Shown one piece after another: positions 43,724 to 53,330 of a DNA stretch of 64,000 nucleotides (positions are counted from its first letter, which is position 1; the number at the start of each line of letters is the position of its first letter). Origin of the DNA: Pelolinea submarina (GTDB lineage: Bacteria; Chloroflexota; Anaerolineae; Anaerolineales; Anaerolineaceae); contig NZ_AP018437.1 in the NCBI RefSeq assembly GCF_003966975.1, positions 744,001-808,000 on the forward strand, written 5' to 3'. The notes under the pieces were generated by a model. That model had not been told where the DNA came from. It saw only the letters and a program-made list of their open reading frames with translations, and did not search any database. Both the position numbers and the translations under genes were made by a program.

Positions 43724-45259
43724 TCAGCCGTGTTTTTCCCTGATTTTCTTGCGGGCCCAATCGTAAGCCAGACCGCCAAAGATGATGGCAAAGCCGATGC
43801 CGCCCAGCAGGCGCACCATTGGCCAGAAATTCATGCGTTTGAACATACCGTAATAGCGGCTGAGGTACCACTGGATGAAGAAGCCGATGTAGATGAACTC
43901 CAGCAACAGCAAGCGCCACAGCCAGGGCGAGCGTTTTTCCAGCGTGGTCACGTATGCCCAGGCAGCCGGAATGAGCATCCAGATCAGGAAAATGGAACGG
44001 TAGCGCGGATTGTCCCATTGGTCGCCGCCGGCGCGGGCCGAGGAAATCAGCGTCCAAACCACCGCGGCGATCATGAAGAACAGCAGCAGGGCTTTGTTTT
44101 GCTTGTTCTTTTCCTTCCAGACCAACAGAAAGCCGGTGATCAGCAGAGGCGCCAGCAGGTACCAGCCCAGCGAGCGGAAGACGGCAATGGCGCGGTTGAT
44201 GGCGATGCCGGGGTAGATGATGGCGGCCGGCAGCACCGGTTGGGCGATACCGTAGCCGATGATAAAGGGCACGCGCAGCAGGTCGCTGATCAGGGTCACT
44301 TCCCACTGGATACGCCCGGAGGAGCTTTCCATCAGGTAGAGGTCCCATTTGGAGCTGTCCACCAGCCAGGACCAGCTGAAGTACAACCCGGCCAGCAGGC
44401 CGACGACCATCAGTAGATACCCGGCAATGCGCAGGTTTTTGCCGGCTTTGGGCTGGATATTCTCCAGCCAGAACCAAACCGCCATGGCGGCCAGGATGGC
44501 CCCGGCGGCTTTGAACGAGAAGAACAGCATCAACAAGAAGCTGATGCCCAATGCCAGCGCCGAGCGGGTTTTATTATCTTTCCACTTGCCCACACCCCAA
44601 GCGGCTATAGCCGATAGGCCGATCAGCATGGGTTCGCGCATTTGCGAAGCGCCCAGGATGATGCTTTCGGGATAGAGCGCGTACAGCCAGGCGACCACGT
44701 TGGCCGTGCGTTCGCCCCAGCGCTTGCGCACAACCTGCCACAGGAAGGGCAGGCCGGCCGCGGCGGCAAAAGAGGTCAGGATCAGGATCAACAGCGGGCG
44801 GTGGCCGTCCGGGCTGAATACGCGATACACCGCAGCGCTCAGCGAGAGCAGCCCGCCGTACTGGTCGGTGGCGAATTCTTCCTGAAAGGCCATGCCCAGC
44901 GGTTCGCCGGACTTGGCCAGGCGCCAGGCGTCGCCGTCGCGGCGGTAGGCGTCCAGGTAGAGATAACCGGCGTTGGTGGGGTCTTCATCATAACCCAGTA
45001 CCGGCAGGGCGATGAACAGGAATATACCGATGCTCAGGCGCAGCAGAAAAGCCAGAAAAACCGTCCAGGCCAGCACGCGGCTGCCGCCCAGCTTGTGCCA
45101 CAGCCAGCCCAAAGCGTACAGGCTCAGGCCGGAGAGCAGGAAGGCGGAGAAAAATCCGATCAGCGGGTTTTCAGCCGGGTTCAGATAGGCCACCACGGCG
45201 CCGATCACAGCGCCCAGACTGACACAAAATATCAGGAAAGGTTTCTGGAGTTTTTTCAT
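43724..45259 (-). CDS. Polytopic membrane protein, probable GT-C glycosyltransferase (family 39-like)
   Basis: A 511-residue protein with about eleven to thirteen hydrophobic segments. A long first loop after the third segment contains LGYDEDPTNAGYLYLDAYRRDGDAWRLA, with acidic residues placed as in GT-C enzymes. A re-entrant QEEFATDQYGGLLSLSAAVYRVF and SQMREPMLIGLSAIAAWGVG resemble the family 39/PMT-type helices. Such enzymes use polyprenyl-phosphate sugars on the outer face of the membrane, and the GT2 gene just downstream could supply that donor. An O-antigen-polymerase-like role is an alternative, since no other polymerase is seen in the cluster. Confidence 0.7.
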   Translation of the reverse strand: MKKLQKPFLIFCVSLGAVIGAVVAYLNPAENPLIGFFSAFLLSGLSLYALGWLWHKLGGSRVLAWTVFLAFLLRLSIGIFLFIALPVLGYDEDPTNAGYLYLDAYRRDGDAWRLAKSGEPLGMAFQEEFATDQYGGLLSLSAAVYRVFSPDGHRPLLILILTSFAAAAGLPFLWQVVRKRWGERTANVVAWLYALYPESIILGASQMREPMLIGLSAIAAWGVGKWKDNKTRSALALGISFLLMLFFSFKAAGAILAAMAVWFWLENIQPKAGKNLRIAGYLLMVVGLLAGLYFSWSWLVDSSKWDLYLMESSSGRIQWEVTLISDLLRVPFIIGYGIAQPVLPAAIIYPGIAINRAIAVFRSLGWYLLAPLLITGFLLVWKEKNKQNKALLLFFMIAAVVWTLISSARAGGDQWDNPRYRSIFLIWMLIPAAWAYVTTLEKRSPWLWRLLLLEFIYIGFFIQWYLSRYYGMFKRMNFWPMVRLLGGIGFAIIFGGLAYDWARKKIREKHG

Positions 45260-45287
45260 CGGTTTGTGTTTATTTATTCAGATGGAA

Positions 45288-46424
45288 TTATTGTAATAGC
45301 TTTTGCAGATGATCCAGGCTGGTTTGCGCGCGGCGCTTCCAGGTGTATTGCGCGGCGTCTTGCCTGGCCTGCGCGCCCAACCGTGCCCGCAGCTTCTCAT
45401 CCTGTACCAGCCGGCCGACCTTGTCGACCCAGTCCGCGCCATCTTCGGGTTCGCAGAAGCAGACATTCTTTTCTGAAAGCACTTCGTGGAAGACCGGGAT
45501 GTCGCTGGCGGCGATGGCGCGCCCGCTGGCCAGGTAATCGAACATTTTCATGGGGTTGATGACGCGCGCGATGTTCCCGCCGCTGGAACCGGAGATGGAG
45601 CGGTTGTAGGGCATCAGCAGGATGTCGGCCGCGGCCTGGTAGAGCGGCAGGCGGCTGTTGGGAATGAAGCCGGTGATGGTCACGTTGTGCAGGCCGTCCT
45701 GGGCCAGTTTTTCCCGCCAGGGGGCAATGTCCTCCGGGCGGCCGCCCATCCACAGGAAGTTGACCTGCGGCAGCCCCTGGGCCAATGCCAGCAGCACGTC
45801 CATGCCGCGGCCGGGGTAGAAGTGGCCGGAATAACCCACCGTCAAGCCGTCATTCAAACCAAGCTGCCGGCGCGCTTCTTCAGGCGCGGGCAGGTCTTGG
45901 TAGCGTTCCAGTTCCACGCCGTTGGGCGCGATTTGTAATTGGTTCTCTTTGAAGGTAAAGCCGTATTGTTCTTCCAACCCGTCCGCCAGCGCACGCGTGG
46001 TGCACAGCGTTAGCCGGGGATTCTTGTGACGGATGTAGCCACGGAATAAACGCGGGCCGAGTTTGCCCATGGGAAAGTCGTGGAATTCCATCACAGCCGG
46101 GCGGCCGCGCTGCAGCGCGAACAGCGCCGCCTGCAGCGACCAGGTGTAGATCACGTCGGCGCCCCAACGGCGCGCTTGACTGACCGCGTTCCAGCTGAAA
46201 TCGTACTGCTTGAAAGCGCGCGTGAAGGGCAGCCAATCCACGGGGAAGGGCGTGCGCAGGCCGTACACGTCGGCCAGCTCCTGCCAGTCGCCGCGCTGAA
46301 ATTCCGGCAGCCACAGGTGCACGTCCTGATCGAGCTCCTTGAGGGCGTGCACGACCTTCATGGCCTGAATGCTGTTGGCGCTGCTGGAGGGAATGACGGA
46401 AGTGGTGATGCAGGCGATCTTCAT
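45288..46424 (-). CDS. Glycosyltransferase family 4
   Basis: A 378-residue GT-B enzyme. The N terminus is MKIACITTSVIPSSSANSIQAMKVVHALKELDQDVHLWLP; the C-terminal domain includes LTVGYSGHFYPGRGMDVLLALAQGLPQVNFLWMGG and MKMFDYLASGRAIAASDIPVFHEVL, typical of GT4. The gene overlaps the flippase gene by four bases (ATGA), a tight coupling. It adds a sugar to the carrier-linked glycan; which one is unknown. Confidence 0.9.
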   Translation of the reverse strand: MKIACITTSVIPSSSANSIQAMKVVHALKELDQDVHLWLPEFQRGDWQELADVYGLRTPFPVDWLPFTRAFKQYDFSWNAVSQARRWGADVIYTWSLQAALFALQRGRPAVMEFHDFPMGKLGPRLFRGYIRHKNPRLTLCTTRALADGLEEQYGFTFKENQLQIAPNGVELERYQDLPAPEEARRQLGLNDGLTVGYSGHFYPGRGMDVLLALAQGLPQVNFLWMGGRPEDIAPWREKLAQDGLHNVTITGFIPNSRLPLYQAAADILLMPYNRSISGSSGGNIARVINPMKMFDYLASGRAIAASDIPVFHEVLSEKNVCFCEPEDGADWVDKVGRLVQDEKLRARLGAQARQDAAQYTWKRRAQTSLDHLQKLLQ

Positions 46425-47773
46425 GCCGGGTTGGCCTCCAAGTCGATTTTTTCACGGTGATTAACTTCCTGCAATCCGCGCCAGACGATCAGACTAACTG
46501 AAATGACGAAGAAGGCCGAAAGCAGAAAGGCTTCCGAATTTAATCCAAGGCGCGGTACCAGCAGGAAAGCCAGGCCGACTTTGGCCAGGCCGGCCCACAA
46601 GGTATAGCGGTAGGGCACCAGCGGCATGCCCAATGAAAGCAGCAACGGCCGGTTCCAGAAGAGGATGTTGGCGAAGCCCAACCCGACCAGGAAGATCAGC
46701 ATGGGCACGTAAGCCGGTTGGAAATCGACGCCATAGAAGGAGAGCAGCCAGCGCCCCAGCACAGCCAGGCCCAGCGCGCAGGCGCCGGTCCAGGTGCCGG
46801 AGATGAGCGTGATGCGTTTCAGCAAACGCCGCAGCAGGGTCCAGTCGCGCCGGATGACCGCCTGGTTGATCTCCGGATAGGTGGTGGAAATGAAGGGTGT
46901 GATGGGTATCTGCACCAGGTTGATGATGGCCAGAGCAACTTTGGCGTAACCGACTTCCACAGGGGAAAGGAAGAAAGCGATCCATAAGGCTTCGTTATCG
47001 CGCACCAGCATGATGATCGTGCTGCTGATGTTGGAGCTGAAGGCGAAGCTGAACAGTTCTTTTAAAGGTGGCAGGTGCGAGAAGGAGGCTTTCCACCAGC
47101 CTTTGCCAAGGGCGCGGTTCATTTCATGATAGCCCAGCACGGCGGTTCCCAGCCCCAGCACGAACTTGCCGATCAGGTAAGCCAACACTACTTCCATCAT
47201 GCCGCGTTGGGAGAAGAATGACCACACGATCACGCTGGCGGTCAGGATGGAGCTGATCAGGTTGACTATGGCGTAGTTGCGGAATTTGTTGGTAGCCTGC
47301 AGCACGCCGGTGGAAGTTTCAGTGGCAAAGTTGGCCAGCACCATGGTGCCGTACAGGATAAAGAGCGGGGCGGTGGTGGGGTCGTCGGCCAGGCGCTCGG
47401 CTACAATAGGCGCCAGTAATACCAGAATCAGGAAAGATAGAATCGCGCTGCCTGTCTCGCCCAGAGCGGCTACTTTGACCACGGCCGCGGCGCGTTCCGG
47501 CTGGTTTTGGCTTTTGGCTTCGCCGAAATACTTGACCACCAGCTCGTTCATGCGGAAGGAGAACAGGCGGTTGAGCGTGGAAGCGAATGCGGTGATGGTG
47601 CCGACCACGCCGAGACCGGCCACGCCCAGCAGGCGTCCGGCCAGGATGCTTTGGAGCATGCTCAGGCCCATGCTGAGCACATTGCTGCTCAACAGGTAAC
47701 CGGAATTGGCGAGGATCTTTTGCAGCAGCTTATCCGTTTTGAGGATATGCCACCACTTCCCCAGGAACTTCAT
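46421..47773 (-). CDS. Oligosaccharide flippase (Wzx/MATE-like)
   Basis: A 450-residue membrane protein with about twelve to fourteen hydrophobic segments and the polysaccharide-biosynthesis (Wzx) pattern: NSGYLLSSNVLSMGLSMLQSILAGRLLGVAGLGVVGTITAF near the start, and IALVQIPI-type helices with charged PEINQAVIRRDW between. It should move the undecaprenyl-linked unit from the inner to the outer face of the membrane. It overlaps its upstream and downstream neighbours by four bases on both sides. This is the only flippase seen, so the cluster is Wzx-type rather than ABC-exported. Confidence 0.9.
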   Translation of the reverse strand: MKFLGKWWHILKTDKLLQKILANSGYLLSSNVLSMGLSMLQSILAGRLLGVAGLGVVGTITAFASTLNRLFSFRMNELVVKYFGEAKSQNQPERAAAVVKVAALGETGSAILSFLILVLLAPIVAERLADDPTTAPLFILYGTMVLANFATETSTGVLQATNKFRNYAIVNLISSILTASVIVWSFFSQRGMMEVVLAYLIGKFVLGLGTAVLGYHEMNRALGKGWWKASFSHLPPLKELFSFAFSSNISSTIIMLVRDNEALWIAFFLSPVEVGYAKVALAIINLVQIPITPFISTTYPEINQAVIRRDWTLLRRLLKRITLISGTWTGACALGLAVLGRWLLSFYGVDFQPAYVPMLIFLVGLGFANILFWNRPLLLSLGMPLVPYRYTLWAGLAKVGLAFLLVPRLGLNSEAFLLSAFFVISVSLIVWRGLQEVNHREKIDLEANPA

Positions 47774-48747
47774 TCAGTATCCACCTGACTGGCCCAATCG
47801 TATTCCTGCCGGTACCAGTCCACTACGTTGCGCAGGCCTTCGTCCAGCGAAACCTGCGGCTTCCAGCCCAGCATTTGCTGTGCTTTGCTGGTGTCGGCCC
47901 AACTGGCGGACATGTCCGCCGCGTTTTCGGGATAGTATTTTACAGCGGCCTTTTTGCCGATGATGGTTTCGAATTTGTGGATCAGGTTGTTGATGCTGAT
48001 GGATTCGTGCCCGCCCAGGTTGATGATCTCATAGCCCAACGGTTTGAGCGCCAGAATGGTACCGCTGGCGATGTCGTCCAGGTAGGTGAAACCGCGTGTC
48101 TGCTCGCCGCTGCCGAAGACCATTACTTCGTGGTCTTCCATAATCCACTTGGCAAAGCGGAACATGGACATGCCCGGGCGTCCGGCGGGGCCGTAAACCG
48201 TGAAGTAGCGCAATACGGTCACGTCGATGCCATGCAGGTAATGGTAGCTGTAGCCCAGCGTCTCGGCTGCTTTCTTGCTGGCGGCGTAGGGCTGCAGCGG
48301 CAGGCTGGAGCCGGCCGTTTCAGGCGTGGGGTAGGGCGCGTCCTCGCCGTAAATGCTGGAGGTGGAGGCCAGGATGAATTTCTTAATGTCGTTATGCCGG
48401 CACATTTCCAACAGGTTGAGCGTGCCGGTCAGGTTGGTGTCGTAATAGGACCAGGGATCCGAAACGGAATCGCGCACGCCGGCCTTGGCGGCCAGGTTGA
48501 TGATGCCGTCGATGCTCCGGTGTTCGCGCGCGATCTTGTCGAGCGCGCCGCGGTCGCAGATGCTGTCCTGGTAGAAGCTGAAGGTCGGAAAATCCTGCAG
48601 CCGCTCCAGACGCCAATTTTTCAGGCGCAGATCGTAGACCGGGTCGAGGTTATCGATGCCGATGACCTGATGCCCGGCGGCCAGCAGTTTTTCGCTGACT
48701 TTGGAACCGATGAACCCGGCAGCGCCGGTGACCAGATAAGAACTCAT
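47770..48747 (-). CDS. NAD-dependent nucleotide-sugar epimerase/dehydratase (UDP-glucuronate 4-epimerase-like)
   Basis: A 325-residue short-chain extended dehydrogenase. The Rossmann motif TGAAGFIG (residues 7-14) is followed by IDNLDPVYDLRLKNWRLERLQ, which is characteristic of UDP-glucuronate/UDP-galacturonate epimerases of the CapI group. The catalytic Tyr-Lys pair is in QPYAASKKAAE (YxxxK, about 152-156). LRYFTVYGPAGRPGMSMFRFA is the usual substrate-binding block. Next to a UDP-sugar dehydrogenase gene, it probably epimerises a UDP-uronic acid made by that enzyme. It overlaps that gene by one base and the flippase gene by four. Confidence 0.92.
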   Translation of the reverse strand: MSSYLVTGAAGFIGSKVSEKLLAAGHQVIGIDNLDPVYDLRLKNWRLERLQDFPTFSFYQDSICDRGALDKIAREHRSIDGIINLAAKAGVRDSVSDPWSYYDTNLTGTLNLLEMCRHNDIKKFILASTSSIYGEDAPYPTPETAGSSLPLQPYAASKKAAETLGYSYHYLHGIDVTVLRYFTVYGPAGRPGMSMFRFAKWIMEDHEVMVFGSGEQTRGFTYLDDIASGTILALKPLGYEIINLGGHESISINNLIHKFETIIGKKAAVKYYPENAADMSASWADTSKAQQMLGWKPQVSLDEGLRNVVDWYRQEYDWASQVDTE

Positions 48748-50060
48748 CAGAGTCTCACAACATTATCATTTTTCTGACCGTGCAATCCCAGCGCGTTGCG
48801 GGTGTCCACGATCAACCTGGCGTCCGCCAGCATCTTTTGGTAGTCGTAAGCGGAGTGGTTGGTGACGATTACCACGCAGTCGGCCGCCTTAACGGCGCTG
48901 TCCAGATCGCTGACGCTTTCCATCTTGACGCCGTCGTGATTGAAGGATTTGATGAATGGATCGTGGTAGCTGACCCGGGCGCCTTTTTGCTCGAGCAGGT
49001 GGATGATATCCAGCGCCGGGGATTCGCGCAGGTCGTCGATATTCGGTTTATAGGCGATGCCGATTACCAGCACATCCGAGCCGTTGAGGGCTTTCTTGTG
49101 GGTGTTGAGCGTGTCCTGCACCTTGCTGACGGTGTAGCGCGGCATGGAAGTGTTGATCTCGGAGGCCAGTTCAATGAAGCGCGCCGAGTAGTTGACGGTT
49201 TTCAGTTTCCAGGAAAGATAGAGCGGGTCGATGGGAATGCAGTGCCCGCCCAAACCGGGACCGGGCAGGAATTTCATATAGCCGAAGGGTTTGGTAGCCG
49301 CGGCTTCGATCACTTCCCATACGTCCACGCCCAGGCGGTCGCACATGATCGCCATTTCGTTGACCATGCCGATGTTGATCATGCGGAAGGTGTTCTCCAG
49401 CAGCTTGGCCATCTCGGCCACTTCGGCGGAGGAAACCGGCACGACCGTTTCCAGCGCGCTGCCGTACCAGGCTTTGGAAACTTCCAGGCAGGCTGGCGTG
49501 ATGCCGCCCAGCACTTTGGGCGTGTTGGTGGTGGTCCAATCCGTACGGCCGGGGTCGACGCGTTCGGGAGAGAAAGCCAGGAAAAAGTCCTTGCCGACCT
49601 GCAAGCCTTTTTCTTCCAGCTTGGGCAGGATCATTTCGCGGGTGGTGCCGGGGTAGGTGGTGGATTCCAGCACGATCACCATGCCCTTATGCACGTATTC
49701 TTTCAAGGAGTCGGAGACGGCCAGGATATAGGAAAGGTCGGGATCGCCGGTCTTGCGCAGCGGGGTGGGCACGCAGATGCTGACGCCGTCGATCTCTGAC
49801 AAAACGGAATAATCCGTGGTGGCATTCAAATTATCGGATTCAACCAGTTTCTTGATCTTTTCATCCGGGATGTCGAGGATGTAGCTCTTGCCGTCTTTGA
49901 TCTGCCGGACTTTGGACTCAATCGGGTCGATGCCGGTCACTTTAAAGCCGCTTTCGGCGAATACCACCGCCAACGGCAGGCCGACATAGCCCAATCCCAA
50001 CACGGCTACGTGCGCAGTTTTTCCTTTAAATTTATTGATTAATTCCTGAGCCTGATCCAT
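48747..50060 (-). CDS. UDP-N-acetyl-hexosamine/UDP-sugar 6-dehydrogenase
   Basis: A 437-residue nucleotide-sugar dehydrogenase of the WbpA/WecC group. The NAD motif is VLGLGYVGLPLAVVFAESG (about 21-39). YPGTTREMILPKLEE and FSPERVDPGRTDW are conserved blocks. The catalytic cysteine sits in PGLGGHCIPIDPLYLSWK (about residue 258). It oxidises the C6 hydroxyl of a UDP-sugar to a carboxylate, giving an acidic building block for the surface polysaccharide. WbpA-like substrate (UDP-GlcNAc) is suggested by overall similarity but not certain. It is the first gene of the glycan set, 12 bases after the uracil-DNA glycosylase gene. Confidence 0.93.
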   Translation of the reverse strand: MDQAQELINKFKGKTAHVAVLGLGYVGLPLAVVFAESGFKVTGIDPIESKVRQIKDGKSYILDIPDEKIKKLVESDNLNATTDYSVLSEIDGVSICVPTPLRKTGDPDLSYILAVSDSLKEYVHKGMVIVLESTTYPGTTREMILPKLEEKGLQVGKDFFLAFSPERVDPGRTDWTTTNTPKVLGGITPACLEVSKAWYGSALETVVPVSSAEVAEMAKLLENTFRMINIGMVNEMAIMCDRLGVDVWEVIEAAATKPFGYMKFLPGPGLGGHCIPIDPLYLSWKLKTVNYSARFIELASEINTSMPRYTVSKVQDTLNTHKKALNGSDVLVIGIAYKPNIDDLRESPALDIIHLLEQKGARVSYHDPFIKSFNHDGVKMESVSDLDSAVKAADCVVIVTNHSAYDYQKMLADARLIVDTRNALGLHGQKNDNVVRL

Positions 50061-50071
50061 ATTTTCACCTT

Positions 50072-50704
50072 TTAGAAAAAGCTTAATTGCGTGGCGTTGT
50101 CCTCGTCGTTGGAGGCGGGGGCATCCGTATGCGCGGAGGCAGACTTACGCGCCTTTTCGACCAGCGCGGAAAGCTGTCTGAAGTCTTGCATGATGGTTGG
50201 TTTGATGTTGGGCTGGTGCAGTCCGGCGGCGGGATGGTACATGGGAATGATGAAGCGGTTGCCCATCCAGGAGGCATGACCATGAATCTGGCTGATCTTG
50301 GCATCCTTGAAATAACGCGCCATGGAAAAACGCCCCAACGTAACAATGATGAGCGGGTTGATGGCCGCGATCTGCTGGTCCAGGTAAGCCTGGCAGGCTT
50401 CCAATTCAACCGGCTGCGGGTCGCGGTTGCCGGGCGGGCGGCACTTCACCACGTTGGTGATGAAAACCGTTTCACGGTCAAAACCACCAGCCGCCAGCAG
50501 CTCATCGAGGAACTTGCCCGCCTGGCCGACAAAAGGACGGCCCTGCTCGTTTTCGTGAAAACCGGGGCCTTCACCTATCAACATAATTTCCGCGTTGGCA
50601 GGACCTTCGCCGGGGACGGCGTGTTTGCGCGTTTGCGCCAACACGCAGTTTTGGCATGTATTAATTTGCGCTGCTAAATCCCGCAAAATTTCTTCAGAGT
50701 TCAC
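50072..50704 (-). CDS. Type-4 uracil-DNA glycosylase
   Basis: A 210-residue iron-sulfur uracil-DNA glycosylase that removes uracil from DNA. The family 4 cysteines are present: CQNC near residue 17, KCRPPGNRDP near 87 and EACQAYL near 103, the ligands of a [4Fe-4S] cluster. Active-site motif A is GEGPGFHENEQGRPFVG and motif B includes MYHPAAGL. Beyond about residue 185 a short Ser/Ala/Asp-rich tail follows. The start is a GTG at 50704, preceded by AAGGATG. A nearby ATG is out of frame. It sits between tsaB and the glycan cluster and may simply share their transcript. Confidence 0.92.
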   Translation of the reverse strand: MNSEEILRDLAAQINTCQNCVLAQTRKHAVPGEGPANAEIMLIGEGPGFHENEQGRPFVGQAGKFLDELLAAGGFDRETVFITNVVKCRPPGNRDPQPVELEACQAYLDQQIAAINPLIIVTLGRFSMARYFKDAKISQIHGHASWMGNRFIIPMYHPAAGLHQPNIKPTIMQDFRQLSALVEKARKSASAHTDAPASNDEDNATQLSFF

Positions 50705-50751
50705 CGTTCATCCTTTCTATAGCCAGAATCAAAAAAACAATCTGCTTGCGC

Positions 50752-51429
50752 TCAGGCCTGGTTCAAGGCAGGCGTATTGAGGGTATGCAGATAAATCGGC
50801 GCTAAAGTGACCACATCATCGACCTGTCCGGCTTTGAAGCGCTCGGTGGTCAGCACGGCCAGCCTGGCTGGACGGCGCACGCAGTCGGCCGGATCGGGCA
50901 GCAGGGCGTTGCGCCAGCGGCGCTCCAATATCCTGCGTTCCTCCGGTTCGAGCTCACCGCAGACCAGCGTGGGGCTGTCGATGGCGGTTTCCAATTCCTG
51001 CGCGGTAGTGATGGATATTTCGCCGGAAGATTTCCAGTGGTCGTTCTCGGCCAGATAAGTGCAGGCTGCCAGGCGTTCCCGGCCGGCGCGCAGCACGGCG
51101 ATCAGGGGAACATCCTGCACAGGCAGTCCGGCGGCAGTGATGTCCAGCGAAGGGATGCCGATGACCGGTATGCGCTGTGTGAGGGCCAGCCCTTTGGCAA
51201 CCGCCAGGCCGATGCGCAGGCTGGTGAATGAACCCGGGCCGAGCGCAACGCCAATGGCTTCCAGATCGCTGATCTGCAGACCGCAATCCTGCACGGCTTC
51301 CTGAATGGCAGGGGCCAGTTCAACGGTATGGCGGCGGCTGGTGCGCCAGACTTTTTCATACAAAATTTGCGCGTCTTGCAGCAGCGCAATGCCCATCCAT
51401 TGGGTTGAAGTGTCAATTGCCAGGATCAT
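50752..51429 (-). CDS. tsaB: tRNA threonylcarbamoyladenosine biosynthesis protein TsaB
   Basis: A 225-residue ASKHA-fold protein: [19 protein letters not shown] at the N terminus and the family block EAIGVALGPGSFTSLRIGLAVAKGLALTQRIPVIGIPSLD (about 58-97). TsaB pairs with TsaD and TsaE to make t6A on tRNAs reading ANN codons. Its stop region lies downstream of tsaE, and the two overlap by one base, so they are coupled. TsaD itself is not in the window. Confidence 0.95.
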   Translation of the reverse strand: MILAIDTSTQWMGIALLQDAQILYEKVWRTSRRHTVELAPAIQEAVQDCGLQISDLEAIGVALGPGSFTSLRIGLAVAKGLALTQRIPVIGIPSLDITAAGLPVQDVPLIAVLRAGRERLAACTYLAENDHWKSSGEISITTAQELETAIDSPTLVCGELEPEERRILERRWRNALLPDPADCVRRPARLAVLTTERFKAGQVDDVVTLAPIYLHTLNTPALNQA

Positions 51430-51926
51430 CAGAAGCTCTTCATTACATCATTTCTTAGTTTTTCGACCATACTTTCAAAGCGGCGGCCGTGCGGCACAAA
51501 CATAAGGCCGCGTTGTTCGTCGGCCAGGTATTTCATTTTAATCCACAGGTTTTCCTGCGGCAGGACTTCCTGTACTCTTTCGGCCCATTCTACCAAAAAC
51601 GGCCCATCCATGATCATGCCGGTCAGATCCAAATCCTCCGCTTCCAGGGCGTTCTGTACGCGGTAAGCGTCGAAGTGGTTCATTTCAAGCCCACCCATCT
51701 TGCGGTAGTTGTTGACCAGCACAAAGGTTGGGCTGGTGACGGCGTCCGGGCTGCCCCAGCCTTCGGCAATGCCCTGCACCAGGGTGGTCTTGCCGGCGCC
51801 CAATTCACCGCTCAGGCAGACCACATCACCCGCCTGCAGGGATGAACCCAGGCGGATGCCGATGCGCCGGGTTTGATCCGGGCTGCGGCTGATGAATTCA
51901 AAAGAGTTAGGTTCCAGTATTGGCAT
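51429..51926 (-). CDS. tsaE: tRNA threonylcarbamoyladenosine biosynthesis ATPase TsaE
   Basis: A 165-residue P-loop ATPase of the t6A pathway. The Walker A is GELGAGKTT (about 40-48), with the family-typical [11 protein letters not shown] downstream and HFDAYRV. Length is normal. On the minus strand a TAAAAT box stands six bases before the ATG, with AGGATT between; this may be a leaderless or very short-leader promoter, or AGGA may act as ribosome site. It overlaps tsaB by one base. Confidence 0.95.
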   Translation of the reverse strand: MPILEPNSFEFISRSPDQTRRIGIRLGSSLQAGDVVCLSGELGAGKTTLVQGIAEGWGSPDAVTSPTFVLVNNYRKMGGLEMNHFDAYRVQNALEAEDLDLTGMIMDGPFLVEWAERVQEVLPQENLWIKMKYLADEQRGLMFVPHGRRFESMVEKLRNDVMKSF

Positions 51927-51946
51927 AATCCTATTTTAACGTGAGT

Positions 51947-53083
51947 TTAGCGTTTTACCTGGTCGATAATGGCGTGCGCGATGTCGCGCGAGGCATTTGG
52001 CCGCGCCAGCCGTTTGGCGTTGGACACGGCTTGCAGGCGCTGGTCGGGATGATCCAGCCAGTCTTTCAGCGCCAGGATGATATCTTCGATTTCCGGCGCC
52101 CAGATGCCCGCGCCCTCATCAATCACGTAAGAGACGTTGCCTTCCTCCTGCCCCGAAATGCGGTGGTAGAGGATGATGGGCAGCTCGGCGATTAACGCTT
52201 CGCTGATGGTGCCCGGCCCGGCTTTGCTGACCAGTACATCCGCCGCGCGCATAAAGTCGGGCATGTCTTTAACGAATCCATAGATGTAAGCGGGAATATC
52301 CCATTTATGGTTCTCAAGCTTTTCCTTTAAATGCTTGTTCCTGCCGGTAACCACCACCAGTGCGGCATCCAATTTGGCTTCGTTGATCTTCATGGATACT
52401 TCGCCCAGCGGGCCCATGCCCTCGCCGCCGCCGACCAGCAGGATAACCACTTTATCCTGCGGCCAGCCCAGTTTTTCACGCAGTTCCTGCTTGCTGGCCG
52501 AAGAGCGCGAGAAGCGGTCCGCCACCGGCAGGCCGATCACGCGCAATTTTTCCGGGTTGATGCAGGTACGGATGGCGTTCTGGCGGGCTTGTTCGGTGGG
52601 CACAATGATCAGGTCGGCCTGATTGTTGAACCAGGCGGTATGGGTGGAGACCAGGTCGGTCACCACGGTGACGTAAGGGGTATTGTCGCGCTTCTTGCGT
52701 TTGGCGCGCAGGAAGGGGGTGTTGATGAGCGGGTGCACGGAAACAATCACGTCACAGGGATGCTCGCGGTGCAGCTTGTACATATACAGACGAATGTAGG
52801 GCCATAACATGGCGTAGATCACGCGCATGCGGTCCGGGTCGTCGCTGGTTTCAAAGGCGCGCCCCCACAGGTAATCCATGCGCGACATGGCCGGATAAGT
52901 CGGCCCGGCCAGGTTCAGGGGCGGAGGGGAATAATCCAGGAAAAAATCTACCATTTCATAACTGAATTGTCCGGGAAATTCCAAATTAAGGGCTTCAATG
53001 ATGGCTTCTGATGCGCTTCGGTGCCCGCCGCCCGTATCCGAAAATAAAAATAGGATATGGGGGTTAGTTTTTAAGGTCGTCAT
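51947..53083 (-). CDS. MGDG-synthase/GT28-type glycosyltransferase
   Basis: A 378-residue GT-B enzyme. The N-terminal domain carries [23 protein letters not shown], the monogalactosyldiacylglycerol-synthase signature. The C-terminal GT28 domain shows [67 protein letters not shown] and the final G.G...P motif. Relatives make glycolipids (mono- or diglycosyl-diacylglycerol) or MurG-like products. A membrane glycolipid role is the best inference. It overlaps the DUF951 gene by 20 bases. Confidence 0.9.
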   Translation of the reverse strand: MTTLKTNPHILFLFSDTGGGHRSASEAIIEALNLEFPGQFSYEMVDFFLDYSPPPLNLAGPTYPAMSRMDYLWGRAFETSDDPDRMRVIYAMLWPYIRLYMYKLHREHPCDVIVSVHPLINTPFLRAKRKKRDNTPYVTVVTDLVSTHTAWFNNQADLIIVPTEQARQNAIRTCINPEKLRVIGLPVADRFSRSSASKQELREKLGWPQDKVVILLVGGGEGMGPLGEVSMKINEAKLDAALVVVTGRNKHLKEKLENHKWDIPAYIYGFVKDMPDFMRAADVLVSKAGPGTISEALIAELPIILYHRISGQEEGNVSYVIDEGAGIWAPEIEDIILALKDWLDHPDQRLQAVSNAKRLARPNASRDIAHAIIDQVKR

Positions 53084-53276
53084 GTTCGCTTGTTTTTCCT
53101 AGGTTTTTTTTCAAACGGTTTTTTAGCTCACGCCTGGTCAACATGACATGCCGGCCACAGGTCAGGCATTCCAAACCAATATCTGCACCCAACCGGATTA
53201 CTTTCCAGGTATATCCCCCACATGGGTGCGGTTTTTTTAACCGTAAGATATCGTTCATATCCAGGTCCGGGAGCAT
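53064..53276 (-). CDS. DUF951 family protein
   Basis: A 70-residue protein with [49 protein letters not shown], the conserved DUF951 pattern with a HPCG and CxxC set that suggests zinc binding. Its function is unknown. The ATG at 53276 is favoured over an in-frame TTG at 53294. A TATAAT box ends six bases before this ATG on the minus strand and no ribosome site is visible, which suggests a leaderless message. The end overlaps the downstream glycosyltransferase gene by 20 bases. Confidence 0.88.
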   Translation of the reverse strand: MLPDLDMNDILRLKKPHPCGGYTWKVIRLGADIGLECLTCGRHVMLTRRELKNRLKKNLGKTSEHDDLKN

Positions 53277-53282
53277 GGCTCG

Positions 53283-53330
53283 ATTATATCGCAAGTTGTC
53301 TTTGGGCCGGTTTACGATTATAGTTAACCC
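53283..53330. promoter_or_regulatory. Divergent promoters placed at leaderless distance from both genes
   Basis: On the plus strand TTGTCT (53296-53301), a 17-base spacer and TATAGT (53319-53324) are followed by six bases and the ATG of the site-2 protease gene. On the minus strand TATAAT (53288 down to 53283) is followed by six bases and the ATG of the DUF951 gene; no good -35 is seen for that one. Neither gene has a purine-rich ribosome site. Confidence 0.6.
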
